Origin: Aureobasidium sp. EXF-3400
Taxonomy: Eukaryota > Ascomycota > Dothideomycetes > Dothideales > Saccotheciaceae
Length of the DNA stretch: 47,192 nucleotides
Direction: 5' to 3'
Assembly (NCBI GenBank): GCA_024195585.1
Contig: SWBL01000372.1
Location: forward strand, 1-47,192
In this document: one piece after another, positions 23,241 through 35,105 of the stretch
How positions within the stretch are numbered: the stretch's first letter is position 1
How the letters are laid out: every line of letters starts with the position of its first letter
Position numbers and translations under genes: made by a program
Notes under the pieces: generated by a model
Database searches by the model: none
Seen by the model: only the letters and a program-made list of their open reading frames with translations
Told to the model about the DNA's origin: nothing

Positions 23241-24694
23241 TCAACCAAGCGTCTGACCAGGCCCCCAAGATGAAGCAACAGGATTCTTTGATCCCTTTGA
23301 TGTCTTTGGCGCCTGGATCTCAAGACCGGCCTGAACCATGTTGATCTTATGCAACTTGAGACGCAAGAGATGTTCGATCTCGTCGGCGGTCTCGATGACG
23401 CCGCGATGGGCATCTGCGCGGGAGTCCTTGGGTGGTGCGATGAGCAGTTGGTCCACTGTGTCGATGCGAGCGTTTAGAATGCCGCGTTGGATCATATCAA
23501 CCAGCTCTGCCTCCATCATCTGAGGCGTACCGCCTGGTCTGGGGAATGCCTCGGTCAGAGCGGAGAGGGTGACTTGTGAGAAGGGAACAAAGTATTGAAC
23601 AATACTCTTGCTGCGAATCAGCTGGTAAAGCATGTTGACGTGAGGGCCCAGGAAGATATCGAGCAAGTAGTCGTTACGGTATGCTTCGAGAATAGCTAGA
23701 CACTGGCTGTACTTTGCGCCGCAGAAGAAGGAAATTGCGCGACGAATGTGCGGTTCGAGCTCGAGGAAGTTGCGGAAGTTTGCGTTTTCGAGAACGGAGT
23801 CTTGGAGTTGTTGGCGGTCCATAGAGGCTAGGGCACACAGACCTCCATACACTGCTATGTCGTTGGCGGTCATGACGGCACGAGAGAAATCGATGTTTGC
23901 GACGGGGCCGACACTGGCGTATGAGGGGTCGACTGCGAGGAAGGCATAGGCAGCAGGAGCGTAGTTGCCGGAGCCAAGGTAACCCAGACCGGTACATGCT
24001 TGAGAGACAGAATCGAAGCGGGGCTTATCCTCGGGACGAAGTGTCAGCGAGCGGGCCTTCTGCGCAGACGAGACAGCCGAGATCCAGTTGGGAGTAACAA
24101 TGTTAATGTATGCCAACTTGAGGGTCATCTCGGCAATGTGCTTGGGAGTGGTGCAGAACTCGCGCATCTTTTGGTAGGCCTTTGTGGCCTGCTCCAGCCT
24201 GTTCATGTTGAGAAAGTGGGTACCCAAGTCTTCCTGACCCATTCTGATACTCTCCTTGATAAGGTTGTTCTTGTAGCCGCGGAGCTCGTTCTCCAAGCGT
24301 TCCGTCTCATGCTCGTTCAGCTTATTGGTTTTCTCGACCCATGCGGTGTCGACTCCGGCCAGGTCGTCGTCGGGGCTGATCTGATGAAGCAGCTTTGTAA
24401 GATCGAGGTATTGCTGGGTGTCCTTTGCGTTCTTAGATGTGGGGATGGCCAGATGGAGGGCATCAATGGCTAGCGGCGGGCACAGATGGGCAATGTTACT
24501 GAGACGGTTCACTCGGGTGTGTTCTGTTGTGTCGTGTGTGAGCTGAGGCAAGAGCGATGATAGACAGATGGGGACATACGGTCATAGTTGGCGGCGTAGC
24601 TCTCCAGATCAAACTTGGGCGCGTCTGAGACGATGAGAGCGCCATTTGCTCTTCGCTCAGTGAAGTAGGGGCTTTGCTCTACTGCTTGCGCCAT
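23241..24694 (-). CDS. csnA: COP9 signalosome subunit 1
   Basis: PCI-domain subunit of the COP9 signalosome, which removes Nedd8 from cullin ubiquitin ligases; in moulds it controls development and light responses. Exons 24694-24580 and 24523-23241 give 465 aa. The 56-nt intron runs from GTATGT to ACAACAG. The chosen acceptor gives NYDQHTRVNRLSNIAHLCPPLAIDALHLA, which matches the family pattern NY..RT.I.RL..I...CPPLAIDAL. A helical TPR-like N-terminal half (KLNEHETERLENELRGYKNNLIKESIRMG) leads to a PCI domain in the last 200 residues (IRSKSIVQYFVPFSQVTLSALTEAF). The tail is short and polar. The start MAQAVEQSPYF is the first in-frame ATG. It is divergent from AGC1. Confidence 0.92.
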
Positions 24695-25342
24695 GGTTGT
24701 GTGTCAAGATGGCTGGTGTTTGGAGTGTTTGGTGAGCGACTGCTTAGATGACGGATGATGCATGTATTCTGCCAGCGTTGGCGTCGTCGGGCCCGAGCTG
24801 TCCGCTTCACCGCCTTCAGATCAGCACCTGTCGAATAGCAAAGCTCCAAGGGTCGAGCTCAGAGTTTCTGCTCTGGCTCGTCCTTGACTCACTGCTATGT
24901 GCGCCTCTCTAGCTCAGCCAGGCACCCCCGGAAAAGTATAACCAGGTGAAAGCCCGCATTTGCCGCAGCAGATAATTATTCGGCTGAAGTTACACCCAGC
25001 AGGCTGCCGTTGAGTCGCCAGTCGTACCGCGGCCCGAGTTGGCCTTGTCATAACATTCGAGTTTTTTCCCTGAATCAAGAACAAGTGCCCCCTGTTTCGC
25101 TCGTCGTTTGTTTCCTATCTGCAATACTACTGTCTTGTCTCTCGCTTGGTCGCTTGAGGCTCCCTGTCCATACTCCTCACTTTCCTACCCGTACCGTTGT
25201 AGTATACCCAGGATCGCCGTCTTAACCGTGCGTCTCCCGGATCCTTCACAGAGTGACGCCGACCTCGCTGCCCGCGCTCCAGCTGTCATTGTCTGTCTGA
25301 ATACCCAAGTGTATTGGTGTTCCCAAATCACATCTCGCAGTC
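24695..25342. other. Divergent promoter region, CSN1 / AGC1
   Basis: A 648-nt shared upstream region. The AGC1-proximal 270 nt are strongly pyrimidine-rich, as in leaders of well-expressed mould genes. No RNA gene seen. Confidence 0.6.
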
Positions 25343-27554
25343 ATGGCTTCCACCACTGCCGCCCTCAAAGAGTCGGTCAAGGAGACCCTGCTCGGCGTTG
25401 AGGATGAGCCTCAACTCTCGTCCCAGATGCGTGCTGAGTTCATGCAACATGCCAAAACTGATCCCGAGTCTGGTGACCATTACATGGGTCAAGAGGAGTT
25501 CGTCAATGCCATTGCTCCCGAGTCTGAAGACTACGTGCGCATCCCTTTGCTTCGACCTTCTGTCCTTGTGCCAATGCTGACCTCAACCAGCACAAAATCA
25601 AGCGCGCCCAATATGCAGTTCTCTTTTCCGTCGCCGACCGCCGCAAGACTGGTCGTGTAACCCTCTCCGACTGGGCTACCTTCAACAACCTCCTAGCAAA
25701 GCCTGACGCCGAGTACGAGATTGCGTTCCGTCTCTTCTGTGACTCTGAGACCGGTGTTGTCGACTTCAACTCGTTCAAGGAAGCTTATGCTCGCAACCGC
25801 TCTCCTGATAACATTCCCTTCGATTGGAACTCAACATGGGCCTCTCTGTATGTTGGCGACCGCAAGAACAGGCATAGCATGACCTACCCGCAGTTCGCCC
25901 AGATGCTGCGCGGTCTGCAAGGAGAAAGAATCAGACAAGCTTTCCACCACTTCGACAAGAACGGCGACGGTTACATCGCTCCTGAAGAGTTCGAGCGCAT
26001 CATTCGTGAAACTGCTTCACACAAGCTTTCCGACCACCTCCTCTCCAACCTTCAGACCCTTTGCAACATCTCGCCCGGCAGTCACATCTCGTACGCCAAT
26101 GTACGCGCTTTCCAGAACATCATCCGCGACATGGACCTTGTCGAATTGGTCATCCGCAATGCTGTAGGAAAGACCGAGGACGGCAAGATCACACGTACCG
26201 ATTTCTTGAACGAGGCCGCTCGCATCACTCGCTTCTCGTTGTTCACACCCATGGAGGCTGACATCCTCTTCCACTTCGCCAGCCTGGACCAACCTTCTGG
26301 TCGTCTCGGAGTCTCCGATTTTGCACGTGTCCTTGATGCTTCTTGGGCTTCTCACCACACAGTGTATGGCGCCGCTACTGGTGCTGCCGCCGATACTGCC
26401 GCCGCCGTCGTCTCCAAGTCGAGATCATTCTTCCACGATGTCCTCGTGTCCGCACATCACTTCGCACTTGGTTCTCTTGCTGGTGCCTTTGGTGCTTTCA
26501 TGGTCTACCCCATTGACTTGGTCAAGACCCGCATGCAGAACCAGCGTAAGGCGCGTGTCGGTCAGCTCCTTTACAAAAACTCCATCGACTGTTTCTCCAA
26601 GGTTATTCGCAACGAGGGTGTAAAAGGCTTGTATTCAGGTGTTTTACCTCAGCTTGTTGGTGTAGCTCCTGAGAAGGCTATCAAGCTGACAGTCAACGAC
26701 TTGGTCAGAGGAAAGGCATCAGATCCCAAAACTGGCGAGATTAAGCTGCCTTGGGAGATCGTTGCTGGTGGTTCTGCCGGTGCTTGTCAGGTCATCTTTA
26801 CCAACCCTCTTGAGATTGTCAAGATTCGTCTGCAGATTCAGGGTGAGGTTGCCAAGTCACAAAAGGCCGTCGAGAAGAGAAGTGCCATGTGGATCGTCCG
26901 CAACCTTGGTTTGGTCGGTCTTTACAAGGGTGCCAGCGCATGTTTATTGCGCGATGTCCCCTTCTCTGCCATTTACTTCCCTACATACAACCATCTCAAG
27001 AAGGACTACTTCGGTGAAGGTCCCAACAAGAAGCTTGGTAAGTCGACACGTACATTATGACTTCATAAATATTCTAACAGAGCACTTTAGGTGTCGTGCA
27101 GCTCTTGACTGCAGGTGCTATTGCTGGTATGCCTGCAGCTTACCTGACCACTCCTTGCGACGTCATCAAGACTCGTCTGCAAGTAGAAGCCCGCAAGGGA
27201 GAAACTCAGTACACATCGCTCCGTCACTGCGCAAAGACCATCTGGCAAGAAGAAGGTTTCCGTGCCTTCTTCAAGGGAGGTCCCGCTCGTATCCTTCGAT
27301 CTTCGCCTCAGTTCGGTTTCACCCTCGCCGGTTACGAACTTCTCCAAGGTCTTCTCCCTCTTCCCGGTGAGGAGCACGAGCTTGGACCTCGTGGCAGCCT
27401 CGAGCCGGCAACTGGATTGCAAGAGGCCAAGGCACCACTTCCTTACTTGAGGAGCAGAAACGCCCTCAAGATCATCTTGGACCTCGATACTGGGTTCGGT
27501 GTCCCTAAATTGCCTGAGGGCCAGAAGTTCACTGGCATTCCCGGCTTCCGCTGA
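25343..27554 (+). CDS. AGC1: Mitochondrial aspartate/glutamate carrier with EF-hands (aralar/citrin type)
   Basis: Inner-membrane carrier that exchanges matrix aspartate for cytosolic glutamate in the malate-aspartate shuttle, gated by calcium in animals. Exons 25343-25534, 25591-27037 and 27091-27554 give 700 aa; introns are 56 and 53 nt. The first 300 residues are an EF-hand regulatory domain. One loop looks intact ([13 protein letters not shown], near 186-198); others are degenerate. Three carrier repeats follow, with motifs [11 protein letters not shown] near 369, [11 protein letters not shown] near 468 and [11 protein letters not shown] near 564. The full EF-hand half separates it from the shorter yeast Agc1. 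The C-terminal extension of about 70 residues ends FTGIPGFR. Confidence 0.94.
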
Positions 27555-29070
27555 TTCATTCAGTTGCGAGAGGGTCAAGACAGGTTGACAGGTTAGATCT
27601 TTTACCAATATAGACTCAGTCTGTCGTTCTTATTCAGTAGAATTTCTTTTAGCAAGGGACAGATGGATCAAAAAGCGTGCGGTTTGCATTAGCGTTCGAG
27701 GCGTCTAGGCTGGATCATGGTTGGATCTAGTGGCAAGCAAATGTACGATAATAACAATAGACATTCAGTCTGCGACGACAACTATAACATTTTCCAAGTG
27801 CGAAATATCGTGATTCGGCAAACATGATCAGATTTGATTGAGAGTTCAAACCAACGTTGTCGTTCCAACAAATTCGCCGACTCCCCGACTTTACACCACG
27901 CACTCAAGAATCTTTAGCGTTGATCCCAGCCTCAAATCTTCCAATCTTGTTATCACTTTCAGCAATTATTTTTAGCAAATATAGGAAGCGAGTTGATCAC
28001 CTGTGGGCTCTAGGCTCACTTTCTCATGGGCTGCCGAAATGATCTTCACTGCTCAGTCTGCATTTCTGAGCTCTCAGCAGAACAATTGACTACCAATTAG
28101 GTGAGGAAAAAACATATACGCTATTGACGATATCACATTTTCAAATCATGGTGAACTATAAAAATGCTGTGAAAGAAGACTGTGTGGAGAGTCTCTGTGG
28201 GGTGTCTCGATGAGAATGAAAGGGTCAACGAAAGGGTCAAGCCAAGTACCTACTCACCATCGCTCCTCACTGCTCGCTGATTACCCAATGATATTGATGC
28301 CACTGAGAATTACATACTTGCCGTTTCTAGCATGCGATTCGAACAAACTCTTCATGCAACGAGTCGCGACTTTGGCATGTCACGTGATTGTACAGGCACG
28401 CATGTAGTTGAAATAACCTACTCTCAGACACATGGCATCTGCGGGGATGATCGACGGGAACTATGAATGGGGCAGCAGGAAGATATGGTTCCTGGATGCT
28501 CTACGATGTTGTCTACTTGATTCTGAGGCTAGAGAAGGTCTTGAGGGCTGCGGAACAAGGGGAAGAGGGCATCTACAGCTGCCACGAACCGGTCTGACCT
28601 TGATTTTGTCTATCTAGCATGTAATTCGATGTAGAATGTCCATCCGGTTGTGCTTGAGAATAAAACGCGAATCGCAGTGAGATTTGGGCGTTCAATCGGG
28701 CGCCAAGACGCTGGTATCAAGAATCCCTCACGCTGGAGTCACTTCTCCCCTTTCCATCATTCTCATCGTTCAATGACTTGAATTTATCGAAGAGCATTAT
28801 CATCGTGCTCTATGTCGTGCAAGAGACATCGCGTTTGTTTGATACTTTAACCGCGAGGTTGAGCTTTTGACTGTCCGCCGCAACGCCAGCACTGCGCACG
28901 CGCGACCCAACACAGCCAAACGCGTGACAGACGACTGACCAACGATAACCACATTTCTGCATCGATATATGCATACTATCTCCCTCTGAGTGGTGCGTGA
29001 GACACTGAGTCTGCCCATACGACACTGGCAGCCTGGATCTTGCATCTCGCATCTCGCCGCTCGACACACC
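27555..29070. other. Intergenic region, AGC1 / YTA7
   Basis: 1.5 kb without a supported gene. The middle (about 27840-28150) is AT-rich. The YTA7-proximal end carries ACGCGT (28920-28925) and ACGCGCGA-type sequence near 28898, then a short leader with a six-codon upstream ORF at 28969-28989. None of the small open frames between 27857 and 28617 looks protein-like. Confidence 0.6.
28920..28925 (+). promoter_or_regulatory. Putative MBF (ACGCGT) site upstream of YTA7
   Basis: One perfect ACGCGT about 146 nt upstream of the YTA7 ATG, with a second CG-rich partial match about 20 nt further up. By analogy with yeast MBF targets it could give S-phase expression. One hexamer alone is weak evidence. 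Confidence 0.3.
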
Positions 29071-32000
29071 ATGCCCAAGCGTCCGCGCTCGTTCAGACGT
29101 CCCGAAGACTTCACCAAGAGTGATTCCGACGACGAAGACTACGACGACGCCCATGTCCGCTCATCCCCCAAGAAAGTGAGAAGCGCACGTTCTAAGAAGT
29201 CAAAATCGCATACCTCGCGCAAGCGTCAAAGAAGAGACGACTACGGTAGTGACGGAGTTGTCGACGACAGCGACGATAACGACGAGGGTTCTTTTGACGA
29301 AGATAGTATCGAGGAAAGTTCGGGCTCGGAGGAAGAGGAGGATTCGCCTGGTCCTGGCAGGCGCAAGCAACGCAAGGCTGCTCGCGTCCCGGTCCAATAC
29401 GCCGAATCCGACGAAGACGCTGAGGGAAGCGACGACGCCATCGCACGCCTGCCATCGCCGCCAGTCACACGTTCGCTCCTTGTCAAACTCAAAGTCGCGC
29501 CAGAAAAGTTGGAACTCCTTAGAGACCCTGAAAAAATGAACAATACTCGTAGAACAACAAGAGCGAATAGTGCCAGAATCTCGGCGCGCGGTACAACGCC
29601 TGCAGAGGGCTATGGCATGTCGACCAGACGTAGCAGTCGTGCCTCTCAGCAACAAGAACCGTTGCTGGCACTGGGTGATTCTGGCAAGCATGCCCACGCG
29701 CAAGGTGCTCGTCAAACATCCTTCACACCTGATCCCCAGCTGCAATCCGCTAGAAGTACAAGGAGCAAAGGCCACAAGAAGCCACCACCTACTGTCAGTG
29801 CGATCATGGAGGTTTCCCAAGAAGAAATCCCCGCCTCACAGGATTATGGCGAAGTTCCCGAATCCTTTGACAGAGAATTGCGCGAGTATGCTGAGCCTGC
29901 ACCCAAGGAAGAAGAGGAAGACGCGCCAGCCGATGCTGCTTCTCCTTTCGTCTCAGATGTGCAAATGGTTGATCAAGTGCCGGCTGAAGAGGAAGTTGAT
30001 GCTGAAGGAGAGGAAGATGATGAAGATGAGGGTCCAATCAATAAAAACAAGCGCAAACTAAGGGTAAGCCGAGTGACACTGCCAGATGGTTTGGTTGCGT
30101 CTGACCTCTCCGTCCAGTCACAACAGAAGACCGAAAGTCCACCACAGCGAGATCGCGAGCAACGACGACTTCGACCGCGAGCTCGGAAATCTCAAGGCGA
30201 AGTTAGTAGCGATTTTGAACCTCCAGCTTCCGGTGGTGAAGAAGCTTCCAGTGCCGACGAACTGCAGGATTCGCCTAAGAAGAACCAGAAGAGTGACAAT
30301 GACTCAAGTAGTGGTGGTGGCCGTCTCAGACGCTCTCGGCGTACTGCTACAAAGCGTTCGCGCGAGTCCTCCGAGGAAGACGAAAGACTCGATCCAGATG
30401 AGGTTGACGCCGAAGCTGATGAGTTGCAAGAAGATAGGCGTCGTAACAAGCGCCCTCGTCGAAATAGGCACCATGACATTGTTTTTGAGGGAACGACTCT
30501 GCGCGAAAGGAGCAAGAGACCTGATTACCGTATCTTCCGACCAGAAATTCATCAAGCGGACGAGGAAGAAGCAGTAGCACCGACGACATCACAGCGACCT
30601 CGTCGTGCAGCTGGACCTTGGAGATCTTTGTTCTCGACTTTGGGTCCTTTCGGTGGTGCTGGTGGTCCCGCGCCTGTATTTGGTGGTGAAGGTGCAGAAG
30701 CTGCTGGTGGAGCCGACTCTGACAGTAGTGACGACGACATGGTTCAGAAAATGCCTCGAGCAAGTGTCGGCGGCGCTGTAGGCATGACGCCAACCGCTGG
30801 CACGGCAGCTGGCCTCTTCCCACAAACACACAATGCCGATGCTGGTGCTTCGACTGCTGGCGGTCTGTCCAACTTCGGAAAAGTCAAAGACAAGAAGGCC
30901 TTGGCTGATGCTGATCCATTGGGGGTCGATCCAAACGTCAACTTCGACGGCGTTGGAGGTCTTGAAGACCACATCGACAGGCTCAAGGAAATGGTTCAGC
31001 TTCCTCTCATGTACCCAGAGATCTTCCAGACATTCAAGGTCACTCCACCTCGCGGTGTGCTCTTCCACGGACCTCCTGGAACTGGTAAAACATTACTCGC
31101 AAGAGCCCTTGCTTCTAGTGTCAGCGCTCATGGAAAGAAAGTCACTTTCTACATGCGCAAAGGTGCTGATGCACTCAGCAAGTGGGTTGGAGAAGCTGAA
31201 CGACAACTGAGATTGCTGTTCGAAGAGGCAAGAAAAACACAACCCAGTATCATCTTCTTCGATGAGATTGACGGTCTTGCACCTGTTCGATCAAGTAAGC
31301 AAGAGCAGATTCACGCATCGATCGTTGCTACTCTTCTGGCTCTGATGGACGGCATGGATGGTCGTGGTCAAGTCATTGTCATCGGTGCCACCAACCGTCC
31401 TGACTCAGTCGATCCAGCTCTGCGCCGTCCAGGTCGTTTCGATAGAGAGTTCTATTTCCCACTCCCCAATGTCAAGGCTCGTCGTGCGATTATTGATATC
31501 CATACTAAAGGATGGGAACCGCCACTTAAGCCCGAATTCAAGGATCAACTTGCAGCTTTGACCAAGGGATACGGTGGTGCGGATCTTCGTTCGCTATGCA
31601 CAGAAGCTGCTTTGAACGCTGTGCAAGGCACTTTCCCTCAGATCTACTCCAGTAACAAGAAGTTGCTCATTGATCCTTCGCAAATCAGGGTTCAAGCCAA
31701 GGATTTCATGATCTCTGTCAACAAGATCGTGCCTTCCTCCGAGCGATCTGCATCTTCTGGTGCCTCGGCGTTGAAACCAAACGTCGAGCCTCTCCTTAGG
31801 GATGCGCTTGCCAAAGTGTCGGCTATCATCGATGATATCATTCCACAAAAGAAGCCGACGACTGCTTTGGAAGAAGCGATGTACGATGACCGAAATGACG
31901 AGCACGGTTTCGAAAAGGAAAACCTACAACGAGAATTCGAGAGCTCAAGAATCAATCGTCCAAGGTTGCTCATCAGCGGTCTTGAAGGTATGGGTCAGCA

Positions 32001-34096
32001 ATACATCAGTGCTGCATTACTAGCCAAGTTCGAAGGGCTTCATGTACAATCCTTTGACATGTCAACATTACTCAAGGATTCAACAAGAGTAAGTGCGCGT
32101 CTATCGTAAAGGGCCTTATCTAGAGCTAACCATGTTACAGTCACCTGAAGCAGCTGTTGTCCAGTTGTTCGAGGAAGTGAAGCGTCACAAACCTAGTGTC
32201 ATCTATCTCCCGAGCATTGATATCTGGTATGAGACAATGGGCCAGCAGGTCATAAAAACTTTCAATGGTCTCTTGAGGACCTTGGCTCCCACAGATCCGG
32301 TCCTGGTGCTCGGTGTGATGGAGTTGCGATCTAGTGACGCCAGTCCTAACCAGGAGATGATGAGAGAGTTGTTCAGTCGCTCGAGAAAAAACTACTTTGT
32401 CCTAGAGAGACCTGGAGAGGTAAGTCTTTTTCTTGACCTCGTGTCTATGCGATTTACTGATTATCATGTACAGGCCGCTCGCAGAGAATTCTTCAGCAAA
32501 GCAATGACTTACATTCGGCAATCACCTGCAGAATTTCCCCAACCAGAAAACCGCAAGAAGCGCATCTTGCCAGCACTGCCTGAGGCACCTATCCTGGAGG
32601 AACAACCGAAAGCACCCAGCAAGGCCGAGCTTAAGGCACAAAAGAAGAAGGATCGCTTCACGTTGAACAACCTCAAACTGCTTATTCAACCAGTCATGGA
32701 TCAGATCAAGCTGAAGTACAAGAAGTTCAGAACCCCTGTCGTAGACGAAAGTCTTATTGGTTATCTCTACGACGAGCAAGACCCAAGCATCGTTACCACC
32801 GATTTGGATCCTATACAGGCACAACAACTCCGACCCTATGAGATAGCCAAGGACGCAAAGGGCACAACAGTCCTGCATGAGACTGCGACTGGCAAACAAT
32901 ACTACAATCTGGAGATTGTCACCATCGAGAAGCGATTGTCAAATGGATACTACAAGCGCCCGAAAGACTTCCTTACAGATATTAGAGCACTTGCCAAGGA
33001 TGCAAAGACCAGTGGTGACCAAGAACGCACACTCAAGGCAAACGAAATGCTGGCAAATGTTGAAGTCGACATGATGAATCTTGAGGCAATCAACCCTGTA
33101 CTGGTCGCTGAGTGTGAGGCTGTGTACAATCGTGAATTGGCTCGCGAGAAAGAGCAGATTGAGACAGCCAAACAAGAAGGACATGAGGTGCCCATCGTCA
33201 GGCCAAACGTACCACCCGATGTCTCAAACACAATCACCGAGCAATCTACTGGACCTGTCCATCTCGGAGAGGATGTGCCGGGACCACGAATGTTGCATCC
33301 TTTGACGCCGGCTAGGCCACTTGGACCCAGTCCCTTGTCTAACGGTTACACCAACGGCTCGAGTGTTCCTTCAAGAGTCCATGATGAGTCTGAGATGCCC
33401 GACAGTCAGGACACTTCTCTTGTGAACCCTCAGGAACGAGCTGGGTTTATTCAACCCTATGCGACTCCGTCGGCTCAAGGTACACAGCCATACCACACAC
33501 ATACACAGAATAGTGTATTGACACGGATGGCTCCTGGCTCGACACATCAGGACTACTATAACAGCGCGTCCTCCACTAGCTCGGGCCACAAGACAAGCAA
33601 CCAGAGCCACAGAAGCAGTGCGCCTTTCTCAATCATCACCAATGCCTCTTCCAACGGAGCGCGCAATGATGATGCTCCCGACTTTAGTGCTTTGCCCAAT
33701 CTCGAGGGTGGCAGTCAACTGCCTAACACGCAGCCTCCAGATATGTACAGTTCGCAGCAGTCGCAGTCATCGCAAAGAGCCATGGGACCGCCACCACCAA
33801 GCAGCCAACCTCATCATCACTCGTTCACAGTGCAAGCATTGCTCAACGAACCACAGCTCATTCCGGCTGATCCAGGTCTTCTCAAGAGTCTTGATGACCA
33901 AATGGTACGCAAGTCGAGCGGATTGAATGTTGAACAGCTGGAGCAGGTGATGGCAAACATTATGGATGCAATCTGGAGGACAAAGGGCGATTGGAACCGC
34001 AACCATGCTGCCTCGGCAGTTTCTGATACTTTCAACGAGACGATTCGAGATATCGAGGAGTGTCAGGCCATCTTGGCACCCAGTCAAGATGAGTAG
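29071..34096 (+). CDS. YTA7: YTA7 / Abo1 / ATAD2-type AAA+ ATPase with bromodomain
   Basis: Chromatin AAA+ hexamer that handles histone H3-H4 in the nucleus and sets nucleosome density. Exons 29071-32088, 32141-32419 and 32474-34096 give 1,639 aa; introns are 52 and 54 nt, and the 54-nt intron has no in-frame stop. The N-terminal 600 residues are disordered with long Asp/Glu/Ser and Lys/Arg runs. AAA1 is well formed: GPPGTGKT near 667, IIFFDEIDG near 727, GATNRPDSVDPALRRPGRFDRE. A second, degenerate AAA module follows (residues about 960-1110), then a non-canonical bromodomain near 1175-1310 containing LSNGYYKRPKDFLTDIRALAKDAK. The C-terminal 300 residues are low-complexity with a final helical block (EQLEQVMANIMDAIWRTKGDW). 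The start is the ATG of MPKRPRSFRRPEDF. Confidence 0.93.
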
Positions 34097-35105
34097 CACG
34101 GATGGTCCGAGATGGAGCAAGGGGCATGTTGGGATAGCATGAATGCTGCTCTCTCTGACTAGTATGCTTTCTATGGCATGAAGATACAATTGATAATGCT
34201 ACATGCTAATGATGTTATTTCCGAACCTTTTGATGACTTGTTTGTGTCTTGTGTGCATGTATGAATTTGCATTCCGACCAAGTCCAGCTTGTACTCGGTG
34301 TGACCCTGTTCTCAACTCAACTGCCGTTATACCCCCTCGATATCTATTTTATGCACAGATATTGTTCCCAAGTCAAAGCAAGATTGTCACAATATGTACC
34401 TGCGGATGATGTTTAGAGGCTGATGAGGTTTTTGAGGCCGTGGTATCGAAATCTCACGTTACAGCTACGATTGACCTGCAAGTATTCTGTGAAACATTAC
34501 GGACTACGTGCCAATTGCATCGCTCGCGACGTTACCTGACATTTTTTTTTTTTTTTTGGCAAGAGAAGGCAGTCAGGCCCTTAAAGCCCACCATTCATCT
34601 CGAATCGTCCTACCAAAAGTCTCTTGTTCAGAATTACGACAATAGATTGTCAAGCTCTCATGGCTCAAAGGTCAAGAGTCACACAGCGCGTCAGGGCAGC
34701 GGTTAAACTCCGCAGCATGGCGGGGCACCGCTTGAGGCTCAAAAAGGCAAAAGGCAAAAGGCAAAAAAGGTTTGACACGTCGGTCGGCGCTGACCGCTAT
34801 CGGTCCTGCTCTCGAAAGGCAAGCAGAGCTCTAGGTAAACGAGAGACAGGCAATTCGCTCGCATCAAGAGTCAGAGGCAAGTAGCAGAGCCTGTGTTACC
34901 TAAAATTTGGTATGATAACAAGCATGGACTGTCATAAAATGGACAAACCTCAGCGAAGCTAGGACAACGCGGCAGTTGTGGGCGGATCGCTTGCAATAAT
35001 TCGGTACTTGTCATTTCACGCCATGGAGGGGCATATCTATCTTGAAGGAGGGTCTTTGTGACTTTCCTTCTCCTTCGTCAACATACCCAGTCACATTTCG
35101 CAATC
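34097..35105. other. Intergenic region, YTA7 / MetE-like
   Basis: Holds a 16-nt T run (34542-34557) and a small direct repeat of AAAAGGC units near 34743-34769. A 12-codon upstream ORF (35023-35061) precedes the next gene. No further gene supported. Confidence 0.6.
34542..34557. repeat. Homopolymer T16 tract
   Basis: Sixteen uninterrupted T between YTA7 and the MetE-like gene. Such poly(dA:dT) tracts exclude nucleosomes in fungal promoters, and this one sits about 550 nt upstream of the MetE-like ATG. Confidence 0.8.

Noticed and set aside
28328..28350. Minus-strand B-box-like TGTTCGAATCG
   Set aside because: No matching A box or acceptor stem upstream on that strand.
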